The notes beneath the pieces are model-generated. The model was not told the origin of the DNA and did no database searches. It saw nothing but the letters and a program-made list of their open reading frames with translations. A program made the position numbers and the translations under genes. From NCBI RefSeq assembly GCF_901709675.1, contig NC_051088.1, positions 24,525,193-24,589,192 on the forward strand: DNA of 64,000 nucleotides. Direction: 5' to 3'. The stretch comes from Syngnathus acus. Taxonomy: Eukaryota; Chordata; Actinopteri; Syngnathiformes; Syngnathidae. This document shows positions 46,192-59,619 of the stretch, one piece after another (position 1 is the first letter of the stretch; each line of letters starts with the position of its first letter).

Positions 46192-48645
46192 TTGACACAT
46201 TTTGCTACCCATAATCCCTCAGTCATAAGCCACTTCCCGTTTTGTGAGGCAGAGAAACAAAGCAACGCATCATGTGAGTGTGTTTGCGGGAGTCTGACTT
46301 GAGCGCGTCTACCAACCGAGCTGAGCAAAACCAAAAAGACATTTTTTGTGAGTACAGTATTTGGATTTTATCAAATGTTTTGAATCTGGCAAGGATTTGC
46401 ATGAGGAAGATGTTTACAGTGTGGTCACATGTTTGTCTCTTTATTAGCATGCAGGGTAAATTGCCATGCAAGGAGACCCATTTAAAGTTCTAGTGTGGTC
46501 AGTCAAAACAGATTAAAAGTATTTTTTTCTGTAATCAATATTGTTGACTCAGCTTGTAGCAACTGCCCTGCAGCACAAATGTGAGATAAAATGACTAAAT
46601 AACATAAACACTAAAAAAATCTATGAATTCTTGCTTTTCAAAGACATCAGTGATTCATTTGACTATGAGACTTCCGCTGAGGCTTCAATATTATTTTGCT
46701 TCCTTCTAAGTTGACCTCATTTTCTCTCTTTAGATTTACTTGTCTGAACGTTCTAGTTTCAATTTTCCATAATAAATTTCTCTGACTGCCAAGGTAGATT
46801 TGTCTTGAATCTGACCCTCCACAGTTTAGGACATTTTGTCCTGATCACATTTGACAGCATGCTCACTTAACTCAAGGAGACATCCTTGGAAATACCCATT
46901 ATTAAATAAAAAAAAGAAAAATTGAAGTAGCTCATAACAAATAGCCTCTGTGGCTCACCTGAGTTTGGTCATGTGATGCTCTCAAGCTGCACTGTGGTTG
47001 GTCACTACCTGTTGAATGAAGGAAGTGAGAGTAAACTTGAAATGGCTTCAAGCTTCATTCCAAGATGTCTGGGTGTGTTTCACTGTCTTGATGTGATTCG
47101 TTTATGTACCACTAGAGGGAGCCGGCATACAACTGGCATTGCTCAAACTACACTTTGAGAGACCTGCTTATGTACTGAAGTTTGATCTTTCCTCAAAATC
47201 AAGCCTGAGCTATACAATTCTTACTAGCACTGGCGGAGTTAGAGTTGGGGGGGTGTGGGGGCACTGACCCCCGCCCCCCTGAAATCGACTCCCCCTAGTG
47301 CCAGGCCAGATAATTAACTTTTGGGTATTGTCAGATTTTTTTTTGTAACTTTTCCCCACATCACCCAAAGGGAACATATAATATGCTTTTTCACATTGAA
47401 GAAATAGAACAAATTAGATGAATGATTCATGGGCCACTCCTCTGCGTTTGTGTGTAATTGCTATCTTCCGATTTTACTATCCTTTTTTGATTTGTCTTAA
47501 AGTCACGAGCCTCTACTAAACGATAACTTAATTACTACTTTTAATCCCGCACAAATTATAGGGAACACTGTGTGACTAAAAAGGCATAGACACACTCATC
47601 CAGCTAATGGACCGGCCGGGCTTGTATTTCATCCCAGACAGGGGAGAGGGGGAGCACGGCCAACAGGTCCATTACTGGCAGGGAGATAGTAATAATGATT
47701 AGGAGAAGAAAGGGGCGGGGACACAGCTGCAGGCGTACTGCGGCAGCAGCAGAGCGGCATGACGTGCTGCTGGAGTAGAATGTCACACATAGAAACTCGT
47801 GCACAGGAGGCGGATTGGATGCAAACTCACTCGCTGATTTGAGTCGTCATGTTTACGTCGGGTGAGTGTCACAGTTGAATTTCTTCAACTTCTCGCAAAT
47901 ATCCTGATTGTACTTTGTGTTTGTGGCCGATTGAATGATTTGCGAGAGAATGCCATACAGGGTTGAAACGAGAGGGTGGGCAAAACGTGGATCCCGTTAG
48001 CAGGCGTGATGCCATCAGCCTGAGTCAGCATCATATTGACCAGTTTATGAGTCAGGGCGCCATATAGTGTCCATCTGTGACAAATCCCTCAGATGGATCT
48101 AAATCAAGTGTATACTGATCGGTGTGAGGTGGTCGTAGCCACTGAAAATCCAGCTGACTCATTTTTGAGTCATACAAACTGGATTGATAGCTTGGCCGCT
48201 GGCACCGCATCACAAACCTCAGGAATGTGTGTGGTCCAGTTCACAGCAAAAAAAAGTCTTCAAAGCATTCTGAAGATGACACTGCCTTTGAAGGTCATTT
48301 TATCATTTTTATTTTCGACTATTTTAATTGTGTGTTTCCTGTCAACTGATGACTTTGCGCAGGAAAGTGACTTTGAAAATGAGTCACTCGAGTGCGGGCT
48401 TCTGTGCCATTGGCTGATGGTGTTTTTACTTTTTCACACAGCTTCCTGTCTTGGTGAATGGTTAGATTCTGCAAACCAATGAATGGGCAGCTGTGCGGAT
48501 GCAGCGGTGATCCAGGAAAAAACAGTCCATTGTTCCTGGGACGTCGGAGAAGTGTGACCTCCCTCCCTCCCCTCCGCCAAAGACGTAGAAGCCTGCTGGC
48601 AGGTAAGACAGGCTCTTTGGTCACAAGGATTGGCATGCATGTTGT

Positions 48646-48746
48646 TTTATTTATTATTGATTTTGTATTTATTTATATTTCATGTTATTTATTTTTATTT
48701 TATTATTTATTTTCTGTTTTATTTATTTATTTATTTATTTATTTAA
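48646..48746. repeat. (TTTA)n-rich tract
   Basis: Repeated ttat/ttta units, purest at 48715-48746. Confidence 0.85.
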
Positions 48747-50213
48747 ACATAGGTAGCTTTCATAAGGCTCATATCTTTTAATCTCTTGTCACTTCCCGCA
48801 GAGCAGTTTCATTTGTGTGTCCAAAATGGGCAAGTTAGTAATGAGGCAAAAATAATTGCGACACTGATGTATTAGATGTTAAGATTCATTATATGGAAGT
48901 AATTATCATCATATTGTAAAAATAAAATAAAAAAATAAAAACTAAGCAATGATAGCTATGCAACACTGTCCTTCGGTTCACAGACTGAGGCATGTGTGAC
49001 CGGCTCATGTGTTGACTGTAATGAGTCAGTGCTCATCACAAGGTTGTGCGTGTGTGTGTGTGTGTGCTCACTCATTCAGTTTGACCTTGTTTGTGAATTA
49101 AGTAATTGTATGTTATCTCACCCCTGCCAAAAGCACAAATGGTTTCAGGACTACACAAGCTATTGCTGTTGGTGTCCAGCAGATGTCAGTATCAGACTGA
49201 TTTACTGTAGCGTTTGATTTGAGCCATTATTATGGGAACGTGATGGGAAATACAATTAACCTCCCTGGTACCCAACCAGAATTGCAGCATCATCTTTTCC
49301 AATGCAAGGTGACCAATCATGACTCACTAGGACTGTCTTAAAATCCTTAGTTTGGTCACAGACTCCAGTTTCCTCCAAATGATATTTGTCATAACATTCA
49401 TCTGTTATTTTTGGGGAAGAATTGGTACAAACAGCATATTTTAAAATATAGTACATATAAAAATGCATATTATGAAATATACATTTAGTTTCCCCAAAAA
49501 TGTTAAATAAAAAAAATATTTGAATCATTTATTGGACAACAAAGAATAATCAGATTAATGAAGCCAAATTATAAGGATTTATTCGTTAATAGTCGTTCAA
49601 ACTTTGTGCTTGCCCCACCCAACAACACAAAAATATAGTATATAAAATAAAAACAAATGTTTTCCAAATGTACTATATACTTGTCAATGAATGACATAGT
49701 ATGAGACTAAATGTGGTTTTGAAAAGAACTAAAAACAAAGTTTTTAGTTCAATATATTTGCTTTCATATTTTCAATCCAGTGTAAAACAAAATCCAAATG
49801 CAGTGATGTCACAGCGGACATGCTGAAACGCTTAGGCCAAAAGCAAAGTCTCCTGATAATACATTTTATGAGGCAGAGCAAATCATTTTGCAATCTCTTT
49901 GTCTCCCAGATGTTGTGATCCTTCATCCGTTTTCTGTTCCCTTCTTTTTTTTCCCATGCTTTCAATCTCACCATTCTCCCCCAAATTTCACTCTAAAAAC
50001 TTTTGCTTGGGCTAATTACAAACGTGGTTTATTTGACAAGACCCAGCAGGTCGAATTGATTCCACGCTTGTTCTAAAGTTGTGCTCAACTCATGACTAAT
50101 TGCCTTGGTGACTCTATTTGTCTCAGTAACTTGTGATTCAAACTTTGTACAAAATGTCCCGACTAACACGTCTGTTTTCTCGCTGGCTTTTGTGACATCC
50201 CCGTTAGGTCATC

Positions 50214-53200
50214 ATGAGCGGAGGCGTCAACGTCAGGTCCACCCTTCGGAATCATCCCACGTCGGGGATCCCGCGTGCGTCTTTACCCACCTCCCACAAA
50301 ACGGAAGGGAGCAGCAATCTGCCCAGGTCCTCGACACCTACCTCGAAACGCAAAATCACGCACACACCCACTCAGTCTCCCTTACTTTGCCCTCGGAGCG
50401 CCAGCAAGTCCTCTCGTAGGGACGTGCCGACAAACGCTGGCTTGAAGCCTCCACTTTTGCACCAAGCAGGTGGTCGGAACTCTTCCTCATCTTACAATAG
50501 TCCACTGACTCAGCGGCGTGTGCCTCCGCCGCACATTCTGGATCGGGGGAAGCCTACACAGATTCACACGGATTTTTCCCTTGATGGGAACTGTAATAGA
50601 AATGAAGGCTCAAATGGCAACCAAACAACCAGCCTACGTCCTCCGCTCCAGTTCAGCAGAGGAGAGCGTTCAGCTCCCGGAGAGTTGAATGATGTTGTGC
50701 CAGGAAAGGAGCAAGAGCCTCCAAAAATGGACCCAGCCCGGTCCTGCATCTCCAAAAACGGGAACGTCTACCAAGCTCCCACTCGAGCGATTCATCAGGA
50801 ACCCGTCAGGGGTCTGAGTGACAGCGCCGCCCAATCAGATGAGGAGATGGGCACGCCGGAAGATTCAAGTCCGGCTTCCTCTTCCAGTCTTCCGCTGCTT
50901 CCGCCGGCCATGCCCGTATCTTTAGACACGCCGGATCCAAAAGAGCCCGCTCCCTCCGAAACGCGAGTAAACATGGCCGCCGTCGCTCCCTTCAGCTTCA
51001 GGTTGGTGGTCCTCATTCACACACTTTTGTTGTCGCTAGCCAGATGAAGAAAATTCTGTTCCGTGTGTTCTGTTGACAGGCTGCAAGTGCAGGACTCTGA
51101 TTTGTCACTAGATGAACTGAGTGACTGTTCATCCGGATCCATTGAGATCTGCTGCGATGACCTCACACCAGGTTAGACAAAGCCATTCTTTAAATGTCCA
51201 TTTCTATGGGTGCTCCGTTTATTTATTGCCACAGTCATACAAGGCCGATATATGACTCGTAGTGTTGGACCCGGATAGACGGCCTCGGTCCGAATAAATG
51301 TCTCCCGCCTTGACCGCCATGTCTGAAGTAAAGTAGCACGATTTGGAATGTGTGCCTCAGCCCGGCGGCTGTGCCGAGCGACTGCAGTGGGTCAAGATGA
51401 AGGCATGGAAAGCCGGGAAGTGCTTAGAAGGACAAGTGAGGATGTGGGTCAGTAATGGGATTAAAAAAAAGAAGAAAAAAAAACAGGGCTGCACTCGCAA
51501 GTCGCTGGCAGGCAGGCAGTTGATTTGAACTTTTGACCCCGTTCTCCTCTCGTGCGCGCTTCTGTTTACGAATACGATGCTCACCAACAACGGATAATGA
51601 ACGCCGCTTGAATAATTCTGTTTTTATTTCAAAGCACACCAAATATTTGCAACACATTTGATCACCTTCTGACCTCAATGAAGACATGAACTTTAAATGT
51701 GTCTGCAGCACCATATGGTCTTTCAATTTGAGCCAAGTCTTACTGACCTTGCCACTCTCCAGAGATGATGTGTGTGTGTGTGTGTGATGGATATGTGACC
51801 ATCCACAGATGGTATTTTGAAAGCTTAAATGTTTGGTAAATCATATATTTTTCCAGCAAGGGAATTGTCTTTCCATATCGCTGTCTTTGTTGCACGCACA
51901 CACACACAGGTTATAATTTACTGCCAGAATACTTTTCTCAAGGATATATGGAAAACTGACAGACACACACACACCTGGTTTCCGTAACATCATGTGCACC
52001 TGAGATCACGTCTTCAAGCGGTGCTGTGAAATGAATACAACTTTTCATAAAGTTAGCACTTATGAATATAAATGTACATCGTCGTATGTCTTTTTTATAG
52101 ACCGTCACACTGTAACCTAGCAACCAGAGACACCCCAAGTGTACAAGCGTTCAAAACAAATATTTGCGCGCCCCCCCCGCCCGAGATGCCAATTGTTGCC
52201 GAACTGCGCATGAGTCACAATGAGCGTGTGTCGTCCGTCATGCTGTTTTTGTTAAATTCACATTATATGCCTCCCGGATACAGACACGCTATTGTCACGG
52301 ATAAGTGCCCGAATTCCTCAAATGCTTCAGCCATGGAGTCACGTTGTGTATTCTCACTATCCTCATTCACGACTCCCGCATGTTGGTTATCTCGATATTT
52401 GCCCTTAAAAGTGGACCCTTAATAGTCATGAGTGTGCTTGTGAGTCATTGGAGCTAGCATGCTACCAAGCAAATAAAGCAGCGGTGAGGCAGGATATCCC
52501 CTCTCTGTCTTCTATGCTTCCTCTGCTTCTCCAGCTCACAAGATCCTTCCTCACGCCATCCTCTTCCTCCTTGTCTTTCTCTTTGGTGTGCAATTCAATT
52601 TGTTTTGAAAGCTCTGTTTCTTCAGCCACATTTTGAGTTGTCACTGTCTTGTCATTTCATCACACCTCCTCCTCCTCCTCCTCTCATGTTTACAGTCAGA
52701 ATGAAGATGCACTTTGAGTCAGTGGGAGGAAGTGATAGCATGTGCCATCTGCATAGGCAAACTGTCTCTTATTTGGTCCAAGATTCTGTGGTACGATTTG
52801 TTTTTTTTGTTTTTGTTTTTAGGTCGTATTTATCTCGCAGTGGCTTTATTTAAATGCTTGCTTTTTCTTTTTTTTTTTTAAACTTGAAGTCAAATTGCTA
52901 ATCATGTTTATGCCAATTGAGTAATTTCACTAATTTAGTCATTTAATTGGACTCTCTGAAACATACAGTCTTAACTACTATCAGCGTGATTTCAGTTTTA
53001 TTTCTAATTAGTTTTTATTGGTCAAAATATGGACATATGCCAAAAGGACGTTGAACACTAACAAATATAAATATCGACTGCGAATCGATTTTCATCACAT
53101 TACATTGGACTCCAGAAAGTCTTGATTTTCTTAACCCGATCTCACCACTTGCCACTTGATTTTATGTCTTCAATCTCTCCATTCATCCTTCAACCTCTAG

Positions 53201-56200
53201 TTACCTGGACTTAAAAGAAAGTGCCTTTTATTGTGAGTGAGTGTGTCGAAGCGTTTTCCCCTAGTCCGGAGGCAATTTCTCAAATTTTAACCTCATGTTC
53301 CACACAAACACACATTTCCAACACGCCGACTGTGTGTGTGATAAGTGATGAATACAAAGTGAAATACTGAGCGCTGGCATCCATCACGCACTCCAACTGT
53401 CAGCTTCTCTGATGTCAGGCCAGATTGCCCAGGTAAGTGTGTGCGTGTGTGCGTGCAAAGTATAAAGATTATATGTTTACGTCCGCTGTGTATTAAAATG
53501 ACTAGTCAGCAGAGCTAAAGAGCAGTGCAACAAACAAGGTGCTGTGTGCTGCCAACACACCATTAACACTGTGTGTGTTTGTGTGTGTGTGTGTGCCACC
53601 CCTTGTGCCACACAGTCTTTCCTTGTGTGCAGCCGCTCTCATTTTACAAACCGTAATCCGTCGCCAAGCAGATGTAGAGCACCTATGAACCTAAAATGAC
53701 ATCCTTCAAACCCCAAACGGGTCTGCAAGGAGCTCCTCCCCCGTAACTGTCACGACACACAGCTTTGACCTCTAAAGTCAGCTGACTCGAGCTAACCGGG
53801 TCTAGCTGACAACTAGCAGTGTTCAGTTTGTTTTGCATGGTGTGTAAATTTGATGAATGTTAATTGTGTTCTTTGTTCACAGTTGATGCAATGTACATTT
53901 TTGTTGCGCTTGAATGAATCCATTTGGCTCCAAGTTTCATTGTGGCTTTGGAATCGTTTCTTTTCCATCCAAGACATTTTTCAATTCTCTGCTTCCAATT
54001 TGATGTCGTAAGAGACTGGGAACATGAGCATGACTGGCCCAAAGCAAAGTCTACAAAGACATGCTTAGATGAATCGGGTCTTCTGCTTGTTCTTCATCTT
54101 GCAGGCGCTGGATTGTGGTTTTGTCAAGTGCTGCGTGTGAGACCCACGTTGCTGTTTTGATGCCCGGTGAACAGGACAGATGTTTGCGGTGCAGGTCCAC
54201 AGTCACAAGATGGTGATTACGTGAGGCTCCAGTGGAACATGTTGCTCGCTGAAGCAGCCACCCGCTGTTGTTTGGCGCTTCCGTCTCACCCAATCTTTTC
54301 CAGGCGGGGCTTCGATTTTTAGGTGTACCGTCAGCTGGTCTGCTCTTCCTGTTTTTCTTTTTTCCCCCCCAACTGCTACTCTGGGCTTCCAAATTTTCGA
54401 GTCATAGTCTATAGCTGATTGGATTAAATAGCAGCTGTGCTTTGGAATGTTTCACCATCTTCGTCAGTGGATCGGTAGCCCCAGTTGGCGTTATGGCAAT
54501 TAAAGTTTCCCTCTTGTTGTCCACTACATGTTGCTTGAAGCCGATTGGGCGAATCGCTTTCCGCTCCCTAACATCTCCCCATCTTGGAAATCCAAATAAA
54601 AGCCTCTACCTACAAAGATGACGGTTTTATTGATTGATGATCAGCGATTTTGCTTGGCTATCATAATCATCCCTAATGGAATGAATGCTGCTTCTGTTTT
54701 TATGGCTCTCTATACAATCAGCTCTTAACTTATCCAATGTCAGGGGACGACTCAGAAATATCACATCTGAAGCCAAACTACTGGAGATGGGATGTCCAGT
54801 GGAATGACTTGTGGAAGTTGAACACGAGCGAATCCCTAGATGGCCGCTTCTTTGGCCTTGTCTCATCAATGTGACACGCCGGGAAAGACGGACCCACGCG
54901 TGCAGAGGACACGCATTACACACGCACACCGAAATATCTCCCATCAGCGCCCACACGTGCACTCGCGCTCGCCTTATCACAATGGCCGGGAAGTGGATGA
55001 GATGGCTTAATGGTCTGTGCATCCACAATGGGCGTTGTGGTGTGGATTTGGACCAGGGATGGAGTGGGAGGAAGGAAATGGAGATGAGTGGATCGTTGAT
55101 GTAATGCAGGTGGAGGTCGTGCTGATGTTTTCAGGGCTGTTGGCTGCCAATGCCTTGCAATGTCCTTGCGCATTTGGAATTGCTTAATTAATCCAAAGAT
55201 AATTTCGGATAATCACGGTCGGGTTTCCTGTGGTTAACGTACTTAACCAAATCTGAATGTGAATGGATGAATGGAGCAGCAAATGTGATGATGAACAATT
55301 GGATGTCTGTGTGGACGCTGAGGGGCGGGGGCGGGGTGCTTTTACTCTGGCGGCAAGATTTGACATTGAGGAACCGTGCTGTCACGTGATTGGACCGCTT
55401 GAACTAAAGGATAAAAAAAAAAAGAGAGATTTCCTTGTGAGTGAGAGATTTTTTACATTTATTTGACACAGCTTTTTGGGATGGCATTTACTTGAATCCG
55501 TGTGAGGAGGAATAAAGACGGAACGAGGGGAAAGGAAGGAAGGGGGGGATGAATCAGCCAGTGGGAGGAGGGCGAGTCAGAGACGACGAGAAAGAAGGGA
55601 AGGCTGAAGTGAATGAGCCATGCGGGGCTCGCTTTAGCAAACCAGCAAGCGAGGCACAAGCAGAGGGAGGAGAGACAGAAAGGGGGGGAAAGGGGGGGGG
55701 GGGGTGTTTCTGCTGTTGCGACCGCTTCGCCTGTCAGTCGGCTGTTGCCTCCCTCACGAGAAGGAGGCCATGCCGAGCGGGAAGCCAGCGGAGGGCGGCC
55801 GGTGAGCGCTGCTGCTGCTGCTGCGTGTTCTTTCACCGGCTCCATTGTGAGGAGGCCATGCGTGGCTGCATGTTGGTCGCAGATCTGCACACGCATGGAT
55901 TGTAAAATGTGAGTCGAGGACTGCACGGATACGGTTTGATTTGCAGGCTTCTTGCACGTCATTGCGCTGGCATAGAGGCAGCAAATTAAGACGACACTGG
56001 TGTTTTCATGTCTGCCCGTTTTTCACACCATTTATTCTGTATCAGAGCATGCCCCTGTTGTTTGGCTCTCTACAGGAGGGATGCTGGAGGCTAATGTGGC
56101 TAACATTAGCATGACAGCAAAGCCCAGGGAGCTGGACCTCAGGTCTCCCGCTGCTTCTAGACAGGATTCTTCAGCCCAGTCCATGGCTTCAAGGAAGCCT

Positions 56201-56891
56201 CCAGCAAAGCCATCTGCTCTACCCCAGGGACCCCCACGTCCCTCCAGGTCAGAGCTGAAGGTCTACCGACCAACGACCGGATCTATTCCGATTCCGGTCT
56301 CGAATCCGTCGAAACTACGCAAGCAGCGATCACTGAGCAACTTGGCTGTGCTCACTGATGCTGAGAAAAAGCTGCACCTGTACCAGAGTCCCAGGTGGAA
56401 CGATGACTCCGGCCAGCCTGGTCCCGGCACCAACAAAGGGCAGACAGCTCGACCCGCCAGTGGGAAAACATCCCTATCCAGAACACTTTCCAAATCAGAA
56501 CAGTCCCTCTTCCAAGGCAAGCCAAAACCATTCAACTCTCAAGCCGTGACTTCAAATGCGGCGGGTAAGGCGAGCCGGATCCCGGCCCCTGGGAAACCTC
56601 GTGGACCTTATGCAGAGGTCAAACCCATTAGCAAGACCACTGAGACAAGCCAAAGTCCAGGACTAGATCTTGCTGAACATCCCGTTAAAGCTAACGGAGC
56701 TGGTGGTACAGGAGATACTGGCGCCACAAAAGCTGGCGAGAAGTCAAGATCGGCTCCCGTTTTCAGTGAGGAGAAGAAGGACAGTAAGGCGGTAGAAGGT
56801 CAAGACGATAAGGCCTTTTTGAAGGTGGACCCGGAGTTAGTGGTGACAGTTCTGGGGGATCTGGAGCAGCTGCTGTTCAGCCAAATGCTTG
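50214..56891 (+). CDS. nav1: Neuron navigator 1 (N-terminal part, continues beyond window)
   Basis: The exon 56076-56891 is clearly NAV1: LRKQRSLSNLAVLTDAEKKL, TLSKSEQSLFQGK, KPRGPYAEVKPISK and KVDPELVVTVLGDLEQLLFS match the human N-terminal region. Two further exons upstream, 50214-51001 (ATG at 50214) and 51080-51171, are open and flanked by canonical sites. They end in phase 1, which fits the exon at 56076 exactly and gives a 565-residue N-terminal part. The upstream portion is Ser/Pro-rich, starts MSGGVNVRSTLRNHPTSGIP and ends LDELSDCSSGSIEICCDDL; I do not recognise a domain. A shorter form could start at 56081 (MLEANVANIS), comparable in position to human MLGSSVKS. NAV1 binds microtubule plus ends and guides neuronal migration; its C-terminal AAA domain lies outside the window. 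Confidence 0.8.
51172..55500. other. nav1 intron between the upstream exons and the conserved exon
   Basis: About 4.9 kb in total with no further exon found. It holds several short (GT)n/(CA)n tracts (51768-51785, 53580-53595). Confidence 0.5.
55500..55908 (+). promoter_or_regulatory. nav1: Candidate internal nav1 promoter / alternative first exon
   Basis: GC- and purine-rich sequence with a G tract at 55680-55704 and a (GCT)n run near 55808-55822, ending in a donor-like gtgagt at 55909. Splicing to 56076 would give a transcript starting translation at 56081. The exact transcription start is not visible. Confidence 0.35.
56076..56891 (+). CDS. nav1: nav1 conserved N-terminal exon, with internal start for short isoform
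   Basis: Acceptor ctctctacag precedes 56076 and donor gtgagt follows 56891 (phase 1). The internal ATG at 56081 lies 5 nt into the exon. A possible alternative untranslated exon ends at 55908 (donor gtgagt), in a GC-rich stretch with a GCT repeat, as expected for a separate promoter. The coding density and NAV1 motifs across 56200-56890 leave little doubt about identity. Confidence 0.92.
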
Positions 56892-59619
56892 GTGAGTCGA
56901 CTTTTCTGCATTGGCTAAATATGTCCGTAAATACTTTTATTGATCTCTGTTTGATTGTTTGTCTGCATTCCAAATTGGTCATTCGTGTGAGTGGGCGTTG
57001 TCAGTTGGTAAATAAAGAGTCGGCAGATCTCGCCACAGCGGGCTTCGTATTTAGCCTTGCACCAATCCCACTCCGCCCTCACGTCTGACCTCCAACCTCC
57101 TCTTTTATGTCCATTGCTCTCCAGGCTACACACAGATGGTCACCATCTCCACCCCCCCCTCCAGGCGACATTTAGGATGAAAGATAGTTAACGTACACAT
57201 ATGTTGCCAAGAGTGAATCATCATCATAAATGCCACATAAGACACACTGGGGCTATTTTTTTTGTCGAGTATTTTGTCACAGGAGGCGAAGACGCAAATT
57301 GTAATGTTGTGGACTCCTCTTTTAAAATATCCTGGTTTCCATTGGGACGGTGCGGCTAATTGGTTTCATATAGGAAGATGCATTACATTGGTTTCTCTGC
57401 TCTCCTCATCCCGCTTTTGCCTCTTACGAAATTGAAACTTCCTGTTCTGTATTCTATCAGGATAAATCTTAAGTTGAACTCAAAGCTTGTTAGCCTTGTC
57501 CTGTTTGCTTCTGGCATTGAAATGGGTTCCATCTTGTTTTGTGACAGCTAGCAGGACGCAACGTGACAATGTCCTTTCCAGATGAGCCTTTAGCGATGGG
57601 CAAAGATAATGTAGGACACCACTGAGGTCTGATTCCTCACTGAAAAGCTTAAAAGCATTAGTCGGCCAATTCAGGCCTGCCTCATCATGAGAAGATTAGG
57701 TTTTCCCTAATAAGCACAATAGGCTCATTCCACCAATGAGTGATTAAGAGATTTTTCTTAATTGGATATAGAGAATTACTGAAATTGATTGGTGGTCCGC
57801 GGCTTTGAACTTGGGAGCATGCAGCGACAAGTTGAAGATATCGAGTACATTCAGTGGAGTCGAATTGATTGGTTGATTCATTCCATTTGATAAATAGAAT
57901 ATATTTCATCACAGGACCTCAACTAGTTTCAAATGCTGCCGCTGGGTTGTCTAGGTTCAAAAGGATTTCAACCTCACATGTCTTCCTTTAATGACACCTT
58001 CGGGTCCCATCCAGCACGCTTAATGAGGTGTGTGTGTGTGTCCGTGTGCCTTTCTCAGCATGAGAGGATCTCATCTAAAATCCAGCAAGCACTCAGATTA
58101 GTCTTTGCATCAAGATAATGAAAAGATTCAGCTTCCATTGCACTAATCACAGATCTATGATCCTGGAAAAGGCCAACGAGTTAAAACCGTAGCGACATCT
58201 GTTTGGATGAGTCTTAGCAGATCGTGTCGATTGAACTTCAAGAGTGTCATTTTTACACGTGTCATTTCACTGTTGGCTGAGCCCATGGCGAACATAGTGA
58301 CCACACAATGGCACGACACACACGTCCTCAAAGGTCACCCTGCATACCAACGCGCTTGTTAATTCACAATTGCGGGCGCCTTTGCGGCCGCCATTGTCTC
58401 TTCGCAATCCTGTCTGGAGAACAATGATTGCTTCAGAAGAGCTGTTTCGAAAAAGAGAGAGAAGAAATCTTTGGCCTCGTCATTTGTTTGACTCCCTTTC
58501 AACATTTCAGGCTTCAGTAACCAAACGACAAATAAACACCCCGGCGACGTCGCGAAGCATCCTTCTTTTCAAATTCACTCAACTCTGATGAGAGTTGATG
58601 TCGCCACTCGGACGGACGGACGGCAGAGCACATATTTGGATTTTCCAAGGGACTGCGTCACAATGGCGATCACACGTGTGTCATTGTGCAAATAATGGCT
58701 CCCTGTGGTTACGCGTGGGCGTCTTTGTGTGTGTTTTGCAATGTGTTGTGGTGGTTCTCTCAGGACGTTGGAGCCATTGCATTAGTGCTGTCTGCTTCCT
58801 GCCATCCTCCACCAAAATTATATTAGAGCACTTCTTGTTTTTGTCTCATCAGCTCTTGCACAACACGTATAGTATATACATCATGGAGATAAGTAGATGG
58901 GAGGGAAATTAGTCGGGCACCACGAAAGTTCGATATCATAACAAGTCCCTCTTATGTATTTTTGTACGTTTTGTTACCGGGCAGTCAACTGTATGTAGGC
59001 CACCTTGTGATATTGCTCTTCTGGTTTTGTTCTATTTGTGTATTTGCTTTATGATAGCTCTCAGATGAAAGCGTTCATTGGGATGGGATGCTTGGTGAGC
59101 ATATTGTACCACACATATGCCAAATATGATATGATAATGTGCCCATTGTAGTCGAGAGTGGCAGGCCGGCACCTCTGGCACGTTTCTTTTAGTTTTGTGA
59201 TTCATTAGTGGTTCGTGAAAATTAATCGATTAATCGGCAACAAGTCTATTATCAAATGAATTGACTTGTATTTTAACACTCAATCGTTTCGAGCCATCTT
59301 TTAATTGAAGATTGTTCTGATTTCAGGCTCTGAAAGGTAACAATTTTCAGATGTTTCTAGTCCTTGATGAAAGCAGACTGATCTATCTTTTGTGTTTAAA
59401 TCCAAATCAGATATTTACAAACATCTGCTCTTACTTTGGAAAACGATGACCATCGTTTCTTCTTGTGATATTGCTTGACTGTTGTTTAAATCACTAAGTA
59501 ATACAAAATAAACAAAAATAATTGCTTAATAAAATGTTGAACATGTTTTTTTAATATACTTAAGACAAAAAGATTTGTCTCATATTATTCGATTAATCGA
59601 TAGAATAATCAATTCAAAA

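Larger units (their letters stand above)
43961..50207. other. csrp1/nav1 divergent intergenic region
   Basis: No complete gene found in about 6 kb. It holds a hAT-like end remnant near 45385-45445 (gcgggccacataaaatgatg with ggcccc and ggccttgggtttg), two (CA)n tracts, a CTCF-like motif at 47108-47123 and a (TTTA)n tract at 48646-48746. Two donor-like sites (cgtcgg then gtgagt near 47861; ctggcag then gtaaga near 48603) could end non-coding first exons of nav1. The open frame before 48603 does not join in phase with the nav1 ATG at 50214, so it would be untranslated. Confidence 0.4.

Noticed and set aside
48093-48482. 129-codon + strand frame
   Set aside because: No splice context, no recognisable domain, and no in-phase join to nav1.
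55459-55962. Long open frames on both strands at 55459-55984
   Set aside because: GC-rich promoter-like DNA with low-complexity translations and no family resemblance; explained as nav1 leader/promoter.
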